From JABFRZ01 sp036376275 (GTDB taxonomy: Bacteria; Planctomycetota; UBA1135; GCA-002686595), in NCBI GenBank assembly GCA_036376275.1, contig DASVAP010000294.1, positions 1-46,838 of the forward strand: 46,838 nucleotides of DNA, in the 5' to 3' direction. Position 1 is the stretch's first letter, and every line of letters starts with the position of its first letter. Both the position numbers and the translations under genes were made by a program. The notes under the pieces were generated by a model, which was not told where the DNA came from, searched no databases, and worked only from the letters and a program-made list of their open reading frames with translations. Below are positions 21,219-32,951 of the stretch, piece after piece.

Positions 21219-23059
21219 TGCACGTCCGCCTCCATCGCCTGGCCGCGACCCGGCCCGTCGCGCGCGCGGTCGGCTGGCTCGAGGCCCTGGAGCGCCCGGC
21301 GCCGCGCATCCTGCGCGTCCTGACCTACCACCGCGTGCCCGCGCCGGAGCCCTTCGCGCAGCACCTGCAGCACCTCCTCGAGCACGCCTCCCTGGTCTCG
21401 CCCGCGGAGGTGCTGGCGGCCCTCGACGGCGAGGCGGACCTGCCCGGGCGCAACGTCCTCGTCACCTTCGACGACGCCTATCGCGACTTCGCCACGGTGG
21501 CCTGGCCGCTGCTGCGCCGGGCCGGTTGCAGCGCGACCCTGTTCGTCCCGACCAGCTATCCCGACCAGCCGCGCGTGGCCTTCTGGTGGGAGCGGATCGC
21601 CGCCGCCTTCCGCGAGACGCCGCGCCGCGCGCCGCTGGCCTGGCCCGGCGGCCGGCTCGACCTGAGCACCTCCGCGGCCCGGGCACGTTCCCACGCGTGC
21701 GTGAAGGCCTGGCTGAAGGACCTCCCCCACCGCGACACGCTGGCGGCCACGGACGAGCTGTGCGCCGGGCTCCACGTCGCGCCCGTCCGGCACGACGTGC
21801 TCGGCTGGGACGAGCTGCGCGGCCTCGCACGGGAGGGCGTGAGCCTCGGGGCCCACTCGCGCACCCATCCACGCCTCGACCGGATCGCGCCGATCGAGGC
21901 GGTGCTGGAGGCGCTCGGCTCGCTGCACGACCTCGAGCGCGAGGTCCCGGGCCTCGCGCCCCTGTTCGCCTACCCGGACGGGCGCCACGACGATCGCCTG
22001 GTCGAGTGCCTGCGGAGGCAGGGAGTCCGGCTCGCCTTCACCACGCGCCGCGGCGCCAACGATCTGACGCGCTGCGATCCGCTGCGCCTGCGGCGCATCG
22101 CGGTGGACGCGAGCGACTCGCTGGCGGTCTTCCGCGCCAAGCTGGCGCTCGTCTCCGGGCCGGTGCGGCCGCTGGTCCAGCGCCTCGACCCGCCGGGCCG
22201 CGCCGAGCGCGGGGTCGAGCGTACGCGCCTGCGCCTGCGCCGCCGCGGCCTGCGCCTGCGCGCGCTCGATGCCGCCCTGACCGCCGGGCGGCTTCCGCCC
22301 AGGGGCGCGTGGAGCAGCGTGACGAGCCTCCTCGCACCGCGGACGCGCCGCTACGAGCGCCTCGGCCGCGCGGTCGGCCTGGCGCTGCGGGTCGCGCCCG
22401 GCCTCGAGCGCGCCCTGCTGCGGGCCCTGCTCGCCCCGGAGCACCTCCCGCTCCCGTGCTCGTCCCTGTCGCTGATGGCCTTCGGCTCGGGCGCGACCGT
22501 CTTCCGCCTGCAGCCGCCGCGGGCAGCCCCGCCGCTGGCGCTGAAGATCTACCGGCGCACCCTCGGCCTGCCGGCGCCCGAGCTCGCGCAGGCCGCACGG
22601 AGCTACCGCTCGCGCTACCGCCAGCTGGCGCGGACCTTCGGGGACGTGCTCCACCCGGGGACCTTCCTGGTGCTGCGCGGACCGCTGCGCGGCGCGCCGG
22701 CGGTGGCCTGCCTGCAGCGCTGGATCGCGGAGCCCGTGCACGACCTCCTCGCCCTGGACGACGGGTCCCTGCTGGAGTTCCTGCGCGCCGAGCGCCTGGG
22801 CGCGCGCTTCGCCGCCTTCGCCCGCAGCGCGCTGGGATGGCACGCGCAGGGGAGCTTCCCCGACCTCCTCGGGCGCGGGAACCTGGTGGCGGTGCGGCAG
22901 GCGAGCGGCACGTGCCTGCGGCTCGTCGACTACGGGATCCTCGCGGCGCCCCGCGCGCCGCGCGACCGCCGCGCCGAGGCCGTCGCCGGCGTCGCCCGCC
23001 GCCTTGCCACCCTGGCCCACGCACTGGAAGGGAGCCGCCGCGATGCCCTCGTTCGCTGA
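21218..23059 (+). CDS. NodB polysaccharide deacetylase fused to a kinase-like domain
   Basis: A 613-residue two-part protein. Residues about 30-290 are a NodB deacetylase: LTYHRV, motif 1 TFDD (about 83), motif 2 AHSRTHPRL (about 210) and FAYPDGRHDD. After a basic linker (about 310-400), residues 410-600 resemble a protein-kinase-like fold: a glycine-containing strand (FGSGATVFRL), a putative beta3 Lys in ALKIYR (about 441), a catalytic-loop-like GRGNLV (about 548) and VDYGI in place of DFG (about 567). The canonical HRD is not seen. No signal peptide is evident, so deacetylation may act on a cytoplasmic lipid-linked intermediate. The C-terminal half may phosphorylate a sugar, as known for LPS-kinase relatives. 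Confidence 0.82.
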   Translation: MHVRLHRLAATRPVARAVGWLEALERPAPRILRVLTYHRVPAPEPFAQHLQHLLEHASLVSPAEVLAALDGEADLPGRNVLVTFDDAYRDFATVAWPLLRRAGCSATLFVPTSYPDQPRVAFWWERIAAAFRETPRRAPLAWPGGRLDLSTSAARARSHACVKAWLKDLPHRDTLAATDELCAGLHVAPVRHDVLGWDELRGLAREGVSLGAHSRTHPRLDRIAPIEAVLEALGSLHDLEREVPGLAPLFAYPDGRHDDRLVECLRRQGVRLAFTTRRGANDLTRCDPLRLRRIAVDASDSLAVFRAKLALVSGPVRPLVQRLDPPGRAERGVERTRLRLRRRGLRLRALDAALTAGRLPPRGAWSSVTSLLAPRTRRYERLGRAVGLALRVAPGLERALLRALLAPEHLPLPCSSLSLMAFGSGATVFRLQPPRAAPPLALKIYRRTLGLPAPELAQAARSYRSRYRQLARTFGDVLHPGTFLVLRGPLRGAPAVACLQRWIAEPVHDLLALDDGSLLEFLRAERLGARFAAFARSALGWHAQGSFPDLLGRGNLVAVRQASGTCLRLVDYGILAAPRAPRDRRAEAVAGVARRLATLAHALEGSRRDALVR

Positions 23060-24083
23060 GCTCCGGCTGAGCCTCGCCCTCGTCGCGCTCGCCTCCGGCC
23101 CCCAGACGGCGGTCCGCGAGGGCACCTGGATCTCGCCGCAGGAGATCGCCCCGCTGCCGACCGAGGGCCCGGCCTGGGGGGCCCTGCGGGCCGCGGCCAG
23201 CGCGCCGCTCGGAGCGCCGGACCTGTCCGCGCCCGACGACGACACCGACGTGCTCGTGCTGGCGCGCGCGCTGGTGTACGCGCGCACGGGCGACGAGCAC
23301 TGCCGGGCCGAGGTCCTCGTGGCGCTCGCGACGGTGATCGGCAGCGAGCGCGGCGGGACCGTGCTCGCGCTGGCGCGCAACCTGCCGGGGTACGTGATCG
23401 CCGCCGAGCTGGTCGCGCCGTCCGCCGCGCTGGAGTGCCGCTTCCGCGCCTGGCTCTCATGCCTGGTCGAGCTCCCGCTGCGTGGCGGGACGCTACGCAG
23501 CGTGCACGAGCGCCGCCCCAACAACTGGGGCACGCACGCGGGCGCGGCCCGCGCGGTGATCGCCCGCCACCTGGGCGACGCGCGCGAGCTCGCGCGCTGC
23601 GCACAGGTGTTCCGGGGCTGGCTCGGAGAGCGCTCGGCCCACGACGGCTTCGTGTTCGGCGACCGCGCGTGGCAGGCCGACCCCACCCGCCCGCTGGCCG
23701 TCAACCCGCGCGGCGCGACGCGCGACGGGCACTCCCTCGACGGTGTCCTGCCGGACGATCAGCGCCGCGGCGGCGGCTTCACCTGGCCGCCGCCGCGCGA
23801 GAACTACGTGTACGAGGCGCTGCAGGGCGCGCTGCTGCAGGCCATGGTCCTGTCCCGCGCGGGCTACCCGGCCTGGGAGTGGGGCGAGCGCGCGCTCCTG
23901 CGGGCCGCGCTGTGGCTCGCGCGCGAGGCGGACTACCCGGCCGAGGGCGACGACACGTGGCAGCCGCACGTGCTCAACCACGTCTACGGCACGCGCCTGC
24001 GCGCTCCGCTCCCGGCGCGGCCCGGGAAGAGCGTGGGCTGGACCGACTGGACCCTCGCTGGCACACGAGACGAGGGGGATTGA
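23043..24083 (+). CDS. Alginate-lyase-like alpha/alpha-barrel protein
   Basis: A 346-residue protein with a likely signal peptide (LSLALVALASGPQTA). The alginate-lyase-like helical barrel shows DDDTDVLVLARALVYARTG, ERRPNNWGTHAGAAR (about 157-171), WQADPTRPLAVNPRGATRDGHSLDG and FTWPPPRENYVYEALQGAL. The NNWGTHAG stretch is where PL5-type enzymes place their catalytic Asn-His region. Two paralogues occur at 31191 and 42291. In polysaccharide operons such periplasmic enzymes trim or degrade product that leaks before export, as AlgL does for alginate. ATG 23043 is preceded by GGAAGGGAG and lies within the last 17 bases of the deacetylase gene. The actual substrate is not known. Confidence 0.82.
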   Translation: MPSFAELRLSLALVALASGPQTAVREGTWISPQEIAPLPTEGPAWGALRAAASAPLGAPDLSAPDDDTDVLVLARALVYARTGDEHCRAEVLVALATVIGSERGGTVLALARNLPGYVIAAELVAPSAALECRFRAWLSCLVELPLRGGTLRSVHERRPNNWGTHAGAARAVIARHLGDARELARCAQVFRGWLGERSAHDGFVFGDRAWQADPTRPLAVNPRGATRDGHSLDGVLPDDQRRGGGFTWPPPRENYVYEALQGALLQAMVLSRAGYPAWEWGERALLRAALWLAREADYPAEGDDTWQPHVLNHVYGTRLRAPLPARPGKSVGWTDWTLAGTRDEGD

Positions 24084-24085
24084 GC

Positions 24086-24808
24086 ATGGCACCCCGACCG
24101 CACCGACCCGTTCGCTCCCCCGCTTTCCGCGCGGCCCCGCTCCTCGCTGCGTGGCTCGCGCTGCTCGCCTGCGGCGCACCCCCCGTGCGCACCGGACCGC
24201 TGCCCGGCCCGGCGCTGGTGACGAGCGCGGAGCCCTACCGCCTGCAGCCGGGGGACGAGCTCGAGCTGCGCTTCTTCCACACGCCGGAGCTGGACCTCAC
24301 GCTGCCGGTGCGGCCCGACGGCTCGATCTCGATCCCGCTGGTGCACGAGGTGCGGGTCGCGGGGCGGACGGTCGAGGAGGTGCGCCTCGAGCTGACGGAG
24401 CGCTACGCGGGCGAGCTCGCCGAGCCCGAGCTGGTCGTCATCGTGCGCGCCTTCGCCCGCTACCCCGTGCACGTCGGAGGCGAGGTCGCGCGCCCGGGCG
24501 TGCTCGAGCTCAGCGGCCCGCGCACGGTGCTGGAGGCCGTGCTGGCGGCCGGCGGCTGGCTCACCACCGCCCGCCTGGCGGAAGTGGTCGTCGTGCGGCG
24601 CCACGAGTCCGGCGGCCACGAGCTGGTGACGGCCGACCTCGGGGCCGTGCTCGCCGGGCGCGACGGACGCGGGAACTTCGCCCTGCGCCCGTGGGACGTC
24701 GTGTTCGTGCCCAGCTCCCCGATCGCCGACGTGAACCGCTGGGTGGACCAGTACATCCGCCAGAACATCCCCATCACCTTCTCCTATCGCCTGGACACGA
24801 GCGATTGA
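24086..24808 (+). CDS. Wza-type polysaccharide export lipoprotein
   Basis: A 240-residue outer-membrane export protein. The lipobox LLAC places the lipidated residue at Cys29. The poly-export domain (YRLQPGDELELRFF through VRPDGSISIPLVHEV and VEEVRLELTERY) is followed by one SLBB domain (YPVHVGGEVARPGVLELSGP). It is shorter than E. coli Wza and lacks the long C-terminal amphipathic helix region beyond a short tail. Such proteins form the outer-membrane or periplasmic conduit for the polymer, docking on the Wzz-type protein encoded immediately downstream. Two bases separate it from the alginate-lyase-like gene; its stop overlaps the next start by TTGA. Confidence 0.93.
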   Translation: MAPRPHRPVRSPAFRAAPLLAAWLALLACGAPPVRTGPLPGPALVTSAEPYRLQPGDELELRFFHTPELDLTLPVRPDGSISIPLVHEVRVAGRTVEEVRLELTERYAGELAEPELVVIVRAFARYPVHVGGEVARPGVLELSGPRTVLEAVLAAGGWLTTARLAEVVVVRRHESGGHELVTADLGAVLAGRDGRGNFALRPWDVVFVPSSPIADVNRWVDQYIRQNIPITFSYRLDTSD

Positions 24809-26325
24809 ACGAGACTCGCCTCATCCCGCCGCCGGCCGAGCCGGGCGCCGACCTGCTGGCCGCGCTGCTCCGGCCGTTGCTGCGCGCCTGGCCGCTGGTC
24901 GTCGGCGTGGGCCTGCTCACCACGGTCGCGGTCGCGGCCCGGGTCCTGCGCACGCCACCGCGCTACGCGGCCGAGGCCAGCCTGCTCGTGCGCGTCGGCC
25001 GCGAGTACGCCTACCGCCCGGCGGCCGAGCAGGCGGAGTCCGTGCGCATGCCGAGCCTGGCGGAGATGGTCCACTCGGAGGTCGAGATCCTGTCCGCCGC
25101 GGACCTGGCCGAGCAGGTCGTGCGCGCGCTGGGGGTCGCGCGCCTCTACCCCGAGAGCGCCGCGGAGCTGGATCCGGAGCTGGACCCGGAGCTCGCGGTG
25201 CGCCTCGCCGTCCTGCGCTTCCGGCAGGTGACGCGCATCCGCCCCGTGCCGGACTCGGGCGTGATCAAGGTCGCCTTCGAGCACGAGGACCCGGAGCTGG
25301 CCGCCGAGGCGGTCAACACCCTGATCGAGCGCTTCGCCGAGAAGCACGTCGAGGTCTTCGGTGTGGAGCACATCACCCGCCTCGAGCAGGGGCTGGCGCG
25401 GGCCATGGAACGGCTGGCCCGGGCGCGTGCCGCCCTGGGCGTCTTCCGCGACCAGAGCGGCTTCTTCGACCTGGACGAGCAACGCCGCCTCCTGCTCGGA
25501 CGCTGCACGCGCATCGAGGAGGAGCTGCGCGCGACCGAGCTCGAGCTGGCCGCGGGCGTCCCCGCGGCGCAGCAGGCGGAGCCGCTGTGCACGCTCGAGC
25601 TGCCGCCACACCTCTCGCTCGCGATGCTGGACGAGCTGGTGCGCCAGCGCGGCGAGCTCGAGCGCCAGATGCTCGCTCCCGCGGGCGGCAGCGACCGGCT
25701 GGTCGACCAGGCGCGGCTGCGCCTGCTGGACCTGGAGCTCGAGGAGCGCCGCCTGCTGCGGGACTACGGCGAGTCGAACCGCGACGTGCGCGGGGTGCGC
25801 GCCGAGATCGCGCGCGTGCGCGCCTTCCTGCAGGAGTTCGGACCGCGCCCGGGGGCACCGGACGCGGAGGCCGCGCTCGACGAGCGCCAGCGCCTCGACC
25901 ACCGGCGTCTGGGCGAGGAGATCGAGCTGCTGGTGGCCGCCGGCCTCGCGAGCGAGCGCGACGCCGAGCGCCAGCGCCAGCTGCGGCTCGGGCTCCAGCA
26001 GCGCGACCTGAGCGCGCGCCTGGAGGAGGCGCAGGACGCGCTGCGGAGCCTGGATCGGCGCGCCGCCGAGGCCCAGCCGCTGGAGCTCGCCCTGGCCTCC
26101 GCCGAGGCCGACGTCGCGGGACTGGAGCGCCGCCTGCGCGACGCGCGCCTCGACGCGGAGCTCGACCGCGAGCGACTCATCAACGTGCGCCTGATCGACG
26201 CGGCCCGGCCCCCGCTCTTCGCGCTGGGCCTGCCGCGCGTGGCCCAGATCGGGCTCGGGACCCTGGCCGGGCTGCTCGCGGGCGCGGGCCTGGCCTACCT
26301 CCTCGACCTCCTGCGCCGGCGCTGA
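24805..26325 (+). CDS. Wzz/GumC-type chain-length determinant (no kinase domain)
   Basis: A 506-residue polysaccharide co-polymerase. Membrane helix 1 (about 26-49, WPLVVGVGLLTTVAVAARVL) precedes the Wzz domain (YAAEASLLVRVGREYAY); a long periplasmic coiled coil spans about 190-460, and helix 2 is IGLGTLAGLLAGAGLAYLL near the C terminus. No BY-kinase P loop follows, so any tyrosine kinase or phosphatase pair must be encoded elsewhere or be absent. I chose TTG 24805, which overlaps the preceding stop by TTGA; no ATG is available before the first helix, and no strong ribosome binding site is visible, consistent with translational coupling. It is the last gene of the operon. Confidence 0.88.
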   Translation: MNETRLIPPPAEPGADLLAALLRPLLRAWPLVVGVGLLTTVAVAARVLRTPPRYAAEASLLVRVGREYAYRPAAEQAESVRMPSLAEMVHSEVEILSAADLAEQVVRALGVARLYPESAAELDPELDPELAVRLAVLRFRQVTRIRPVPDSGVIKVAFEHEDPELAAEAVNTLIERFAEKHVEVFGVEHITRLEQGLARAMERLARARAALGVFRDQSGFFDLDEQRRLLLGRCTRIEEELRATELELAAGVPAAQQAEPLCTLELPPHLSLAMLDELVRQRGELERQMLAPAGGSDRLVDQARLRLLDLELEERRLLRDYGESNRDVRGVRAEIARVRAFLQEFGPRPGAPDAEAALDERQRLDHRRLGEEIELLVAAGLASERDAERQRQLRLGLQQRDLSARLEEAQDALRSLDRRAAEAQPLELALASAEADVAGLERRLRDARLDAELDRERLINVRLIDAARPPLFALGLPRVAQIGLGTLAGLLAGAGLAYLLDLLRRR

Positions 26326-26444
26326 GTTCGCGCGGGCTCGGGCCGCCTCCGCGCGCGCGGGGGCCCGCGGGCCAAGCGTCCAGGGTTGCCGCGCTCGCCC
26401 CGATTCTCGCCGCGTGAAACGACGGCGCATTTTGTCCGGCCGGG

Positions 26445-26480
26445 CCCGGCCCGCCGAACTTCGCGGGCCAGCGGGCCGGG
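26445..26480 (+). terminator. 10-bp GC hairpin after the polysaccharide operon
   Basis: CCCGGCCCGC (26445-26454) and GCGGGCCGGG (26471-26480) pair perfectly around a 16-nt loop, 120 bp after the Wzz-type gene. No T tract follows, so intrinsic termination is uncertain. Confidence 0.35.
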
Positions 26481-26739
26481 GGCGGAACCGTGACCCGAGC
26501 AGCGATCCGGACGCTCAGCCCGTGTCCAGCCAAAGGGTTGAGATGCTCGACGTGGAGTTCATGTCCTGGACGCGCTCGAAAGCAAGCCCGTATGACGGGT
26601 GGATCCGCGGATTTGAGACTTCCAGATCGTGACGGCGAATTAATCCTCCAAAGCGGGTGCACGAAGCAAATCGCGTCTTCAAAGGCCGCCGGAGGCCCAT
26701 TGCAGATCCGGCCTTCATTCCCCATCCCGCGTCCAGGAC

Positions 26740-26746
26740 AGGAGGT
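26740..26746 (+). promoter_or_regulatory. Strong ribosome binding site of the oxidase gene
   Basis: AGGAGGT six bases before ATG 26753 is a near-perfect anti-SD match. It decides this start against an in-frame upstream ATG at 26657, which has no such site. Confidence 0.8.
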
Positions 26747-26752
26747 CCATCC

Positions 26753-29563
<2,811 letters not shown>

Positions 29564-29640
29564 GGTCCGGCGCGGCCGCCTCCTCCTCGCGCGAGCCAGC
29601 GCCGGGGAGGGGGCCCCGCCGCCCGCGGAGGGAAGGTTCC

Positions 29641-30854
29641 ATGCATCGTTTCCGGTTCGCCCTGCTGCTCTGGCTGGCCGCGGCGCCGCCGGCCCGCGCG
29701 CTCGACGGCGACGCTTCGGCCGAGCCGGCCTTCACCTCGCCCTGGGGTGCCGAGTACTTCCCGAACGTCGCGCTCACCACGCACGAGGGCCGGAGCGTGC
29801 GCTTCTTCGACGACCTGTCGCGGGCAAGGTCGTCGTCATCAGCTTCATCTACACGAGCTGTCCCGACGCCTGCCCGCTCGAGACCGCGCGCCTGGCGGGC
29901 GTGCAGCAGATCCTCGGCGAGCGCGTCGGCCAGGACGTGTTCTTCTACTCGATCAGCATCGACCCGGCGCGCGACACGGTCGAGGCGCTGGCGCGCTACG
30001 CCAGGCGCTTCGGGGCAGGCCCCGGCTGGCTGTTCCTGCGCGGCTCGGAGCCGGACGTACGGCTCCTGCGCCAGAAGCTCGGCGTGCTCGGCGCCGACGA
30101 GACGAGGCTCGAGCAGCACAGCCTGACGGTCGTGATCGGCAACCAGGCGACCGGTCGCTGGATGCGCCGCTCGCCCTTCGAGAACGCCTACGTCCTGGCG
30201 GACGAGATCGGGGCCTGGCTGCACAACTGGAAGCGCCCGACGGTCATCGAGGAGGACTACTCCGACGCGCCGGAGCTGCGCACGCTCTCGCGCGGCGAGG
30301 CGCTCTTTCGCACGCGCTGCTCGGCCTGCCACGCGATCGGGCCGGGCGACGGGCTGGTGCGCTCCGGCCCGAACCTGCAGGGGGTCGCCGACTGGCGCGA
30401 CCCGGCCTGGCTCGCGCGCTGGATCCGCGAGCCGGACCGCATGCTGGCGGAAGGCGATCCCCTCGCCGTGACGCTGTTCGAGGCCTACGGGCGCGTGCCC
30501 ATGCCGAACATGCGCCTCTCCGTGGCCGAGGTCGCACAGGTGATCGAGTTCCTGCGCGAGGAGAGCGCGCGAACCCTGGCGGAACCGGCCGGCAGATCGG
30601 CGGAGGAGTCGCAGGGCTGCTGCCTCGAGAAGGAGAAGCCCTCGGTCGTGGACGACTGGGAGCTTCCGGCCGTGCGCTCCACGGCCCGCGCGCGCCCAGG
30701 CGTCGCGCTCGGCGCGGCACTGGGCGGGTCGATCGCGCTGCTGCTCGTGCTCGGCGGGCTTGCCTCCGTGCTCGTGCACGCCGAGCGCGGGACGCAAGGC
30801 GGATGCGACCGCGTGGCGCCCGCGGCGTCCGGGCCGGCGGGCCGGGAACCTTGA
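29641..30854 (+). CDS. SCO1/SenC-cytochrome c fusion, interrupted by a frameshift
   Basis: The signal peptide and first 60 codons (ATG 29641, GGAGGGAAGG upstream) end in VRFFDDLSR; the rest continues one frame back as GKVVVISFIYTSCPDACP. One missing G in the GGG at 29822-29824 would restore DDLSRGKVVVI, so a homopolymer sequencing error or a recent mutation is the simplest cause. The SCO part has the copper-binding CPDACP (29859-29876) and a downstream His in EQHSLTVVIG. A class I cytochrome c follows with CSACH (30318-30332) and a candidate Met ligand in MPNMRLS. A C-terminal membrane helix (ALGGSIALLLVLGGLASVLV) anchors the protein. It probably delivers copper to, or takes electrons from, the multicopper oxidase encoded upstream. 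Confidence 0.82.
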
Positions 30855-31190
30855 CGCATCGAAAGCCAGACGAACGGGCGCGGGTCCAGTATCGAGCCCG
30901 GGCAGACGGCTTCGTCGATCCCGATCCGGTGCTCGACGCCGACGTCAGCAACCACGCCGGCAACGTCCTGTTCGGGAACGAGCCGCTGATGCTGTGGGCC
31001 GCCTGTCCGGGAACAGAGCCTGTCCAGGAACAGGCGGATCCGGAGTGGATCGCGACCTCGATCCTCGCGCAGGTGGACGCGCAAGGTCGAGGGCGCGGGT
31101 CCGGAGCGGGGCGGTGCGCGGAGGGAGGTCAGCCTCCCTCCGCGCCCGCGGGCCTCCTGCCAGGATGGCGAGGGTTCGAGCCGTCGAGGA
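30855..31190. other. Intergenic region between convergent genes, with a coding-like stretch
   Basis: A TTG at 30851-30853 overlaps the preceding stop (TTGA) and opens a frame that reads plausibly until about 31090 (DGFVDPDPVLDADVSNHAGNV, with strong GC third positions). No family is recognised and the frame then runs into low-complexity sequence and past the convergent gene end, so I do not call a gene. The strong hairpin at 31116-31145 closes the region. Confidence 0.45.
31116..31145. terminator. Perfect 13-bp hairpin between convergent genes
   Basis: GCGCGGAGGGAGG (31116-31128) and CCTCCCTCCGCGC (31133-31145) form a perfect 13-bp stem with a TCAG loop. It sits between the plus gene ending at 30854 and the minus gene ending at 31191, as expected for a bidirectional transcript-end structure. 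There is no T tract. Confidence 0.65.
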
Positions 31191-32951
31191 TCAGCGCGGG
31201 TAGGTCCAGTCCGTCCAGCCCACGTTCTTGCCGGGAGTGCTGGGGATCGGCGCCGGGAAGTCCATCGCGTAGAAGCGGTTCACCACGTGCGGCTGCCAGG
31301 TGTCGTCCCCCTCGGCCGGGTAGGCGCACTCCTCGTGCAACCAGCGCACGGCGCGCAGCAGGGCCTGGTCCTCCCATTCCCAGGCGGAGTAGCCCGTGCG
31401 GCTCAGGATCACGGCCTGGGCCAAGGCCCCCTGCAGCGCCTCCCACACGTAGTTCTCCTGCGGCGGCGGCCAGGTGAATCCGCCCGCGCGCCGCTGGTCG
31501 TCGGCCACGACGCCGTCGATGGAGTGCCCGTTGCGGGTCGCGCCGCGCGGATTGATGCCGACCGGCCGCGAGGGGTCGGCCTGCCAGGAGAGGTCGCCGT
31601 AGGCGAAGCCGGCGTAGGCCGAGCGATCCCCCAGCCAGCCCCGGAAGACCTGCGCGCAGCGCGCCAGCTCGGCGTCGTCGCCCAGGTAGGCCGCCACGGC
31701 GGCCCGGCTCGCGCCGGCGTGCGTGCCCCAGTTGTTGGGACGCTCCTCGTGCGTCGAGCGCAGCGTCTTGCCGTCCAGGGTCTCCGACAGGCAGACGCGC
31801 AGCCAGGCGCGGAAGGCCGTGTCCTGGGCGGCCGGCAGCCCGACCAGATCGGCGGCCAGGACGTAGCCGATCAGGTTGCGGCCGAGGGCCAGCGTGCGCC
31901 CGCCCACCTCCGTGCCGATGGCGCGCACGCAGGCGTCGACGACCTGGTCGCGGTACGCGCCGTTGCCGGTGCGCGCGTAGACCAGCGCCTTGGCCAGCAC
32001 GCGCACGTCGGTGTCGTCGTCCTGGTCGGCGACGTTCGGCGTCCCGGTCGCCCGGTTCGCCTCGGCCAGGAGCGCGTTCCACGCGCTCCCGGTGGTCGCG
32101 AGCGCCGCGAGCTCGGCCGCGCTCGTCCACACGCCGCCCGCGGAGCCCGAGAACACGCGCACGTACCCGCTCTTGGTGATCGTGCCCGCCCCGTCGGGCC
32201 CGGAGACGGTCAGGGTCACGCTGTAGGTCCCGTCGTTCGCGTAGAGGTGCACCGGGTGCTGCGCGCTCGACGTCGCGCCGTCCCCGAAGCTCCACGACCA
32301 GCTGGCGACCTGGCCGCTCGACTGGTCGGTGAAGACCGTCTGGAGCGGCGCCGCCCCGGTCAGCGGCGTGGCGCTGAACTCGGCCACCGGTGCGCTGCCA
32401 CCGCCGCCACCGCTGCCGCCGCCGCGGGGCGTGACGACCAGCTCGGCCGGGTGCGCGCCCTCGCGGCTCGAGTAGTAGGCGCTGTTGCTGCTCGCCCCCT
32501 CCGCGAGCGCGAAGACGACCGTGGTGCCGGTGCGCACGGCGGCGGTCACGTCGATCTCGACCCAGCGCGCCGTGACGACCTCGCCCAGGACCGCGAGGCG
32601 GTGGGCGCTCCCGCGCGGCTGGCTGGACCAGGTGATGCCGCTCTCGCTCCAGCCGTCGTCGGCCAGGGCGAACAGGCCGCCCCCCGCGGGGCTCCCGTCG
32701 GTGCAGTACAGCCGCAGCCTGGCCGAGCGGAGGCGGCCGCTCAGCCCGCGCAGGTCGAAGCGGAGGTAGCTGCGGTAGCGGCCGCCGCTCTCGCGGCGGA
32801 CGCGCAGCGTGTCGTCCAGCCCCTGATTTCCGTCGGGACTGGACTCGGAGACCCGGGCGTCGGCCACGGGCAGGAGGGTCTGGGTCTGGGGCAGGGCGAA
32901 GGACGGGGAGGAAGCGAGCAGGAGCGCCAGCGGCGCGAGGTGGAGAGGCAT
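31191..32951 (-). CDS. Secreted DNRLRE-PKD-alginate-lyase-like protein
   Basis: A 586-residue exported protein. A signal peptide (LAPLALLLASSPSFA) is followed by a DNRLRE beta sandwich (about 22-175, ending NSAYYSSREG), a Gly/Ser linker, a PKD domain (about 185-275, WSWSFGDG) and an alginate-lyase-like helical barrel (about 280-586) with EERPNNWGTHAGASR, INPRGATRNGHSIDG and FTWPPPQENYVWEAL. The catalytic-type part is much closer to the operon-encoded protein at 23043 than to the lipoprotein at 42291. The DNRLRE-PKD arrangement suits binding to extracellular matrix, so this may be an extracellular enzyme that remodels the same polymer. ATG 32949-32951 is preferred; a longer frame upstream has no leader. 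Confidence 0.87.
   Translation of the reverse strand: MPLHLAPLALLLASSPSFALPQTQTLLPVADARVSESSPDGNQGLDDTLRVRRESGGRYRSYLRFDLRGLSGRLRSARLRLYCTDGSPAGGGLFALADDGWSESGITWSSQPRGSAHRLAVLGEVVTARWVEIDVTAAVRTGTTVVFALAEGASSNSAYYSSREGAHPAELVVTPRGGGSGGGGGSAPVAEFSATPLTGAAPLQTVFTDQSSGQVASWSWSFGDGATSSAQHPVHLYANDGTYSVTLTVSGPDGAGTITKSGYVRVFSGSAGGVWTSAAELAALATTGSAWNALLAEANRATGTPNVADQDDDTDVRVLAKALVYARTGNGAYRDQVVDACVRAIGTEVGGRTLALGRNLIGYVLAADLVGLPAAQDTAFRAWLRVCLSETLDGKTLRSTHEERPNNWGTHAGASRAAVAAYLGDDAELARCAQVFRGWLGDRSAYAGFAYGDLSWQADPSRPVGINPRGATRNGHSIDGVVADDQRRAGGFTWPPPQENYVWEALQGALAQAVILSRTGYSAWEWEDQALLRAVRWLHEECAYPAEGDDTWQPHVVNRFYAMDFPAPIPSTPGKNVGWTDWTYPR

Larger units (their letters stand above)
26326..26752. other. 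Intergenic region: end of polysaccharide operon, leader of oxidase gene
   Basis: No gene seen. The first half is GC-rich with a perfect 10-bp inverted repeat (26445-26480). The second half (about 26530-26720) is distinctly more A+T-rich than anything around it and should contain the promoter and 5' leader of the multicopper oxidase gene. Confidence 0.6.

Noticed and set aside
26428..26480. Third copy of the 58-bp dispersed element near 26428
   Set aside because: Only GCAT and GGCCGGGCCCG are shared; the 19-nt core is absent.
29815..29830. Programmed frameshift in the SCO-cytochrome gene
   Set aside because: No slippery heptamer or clear downstream structure; a simple GGG/GGGG indel explains it.
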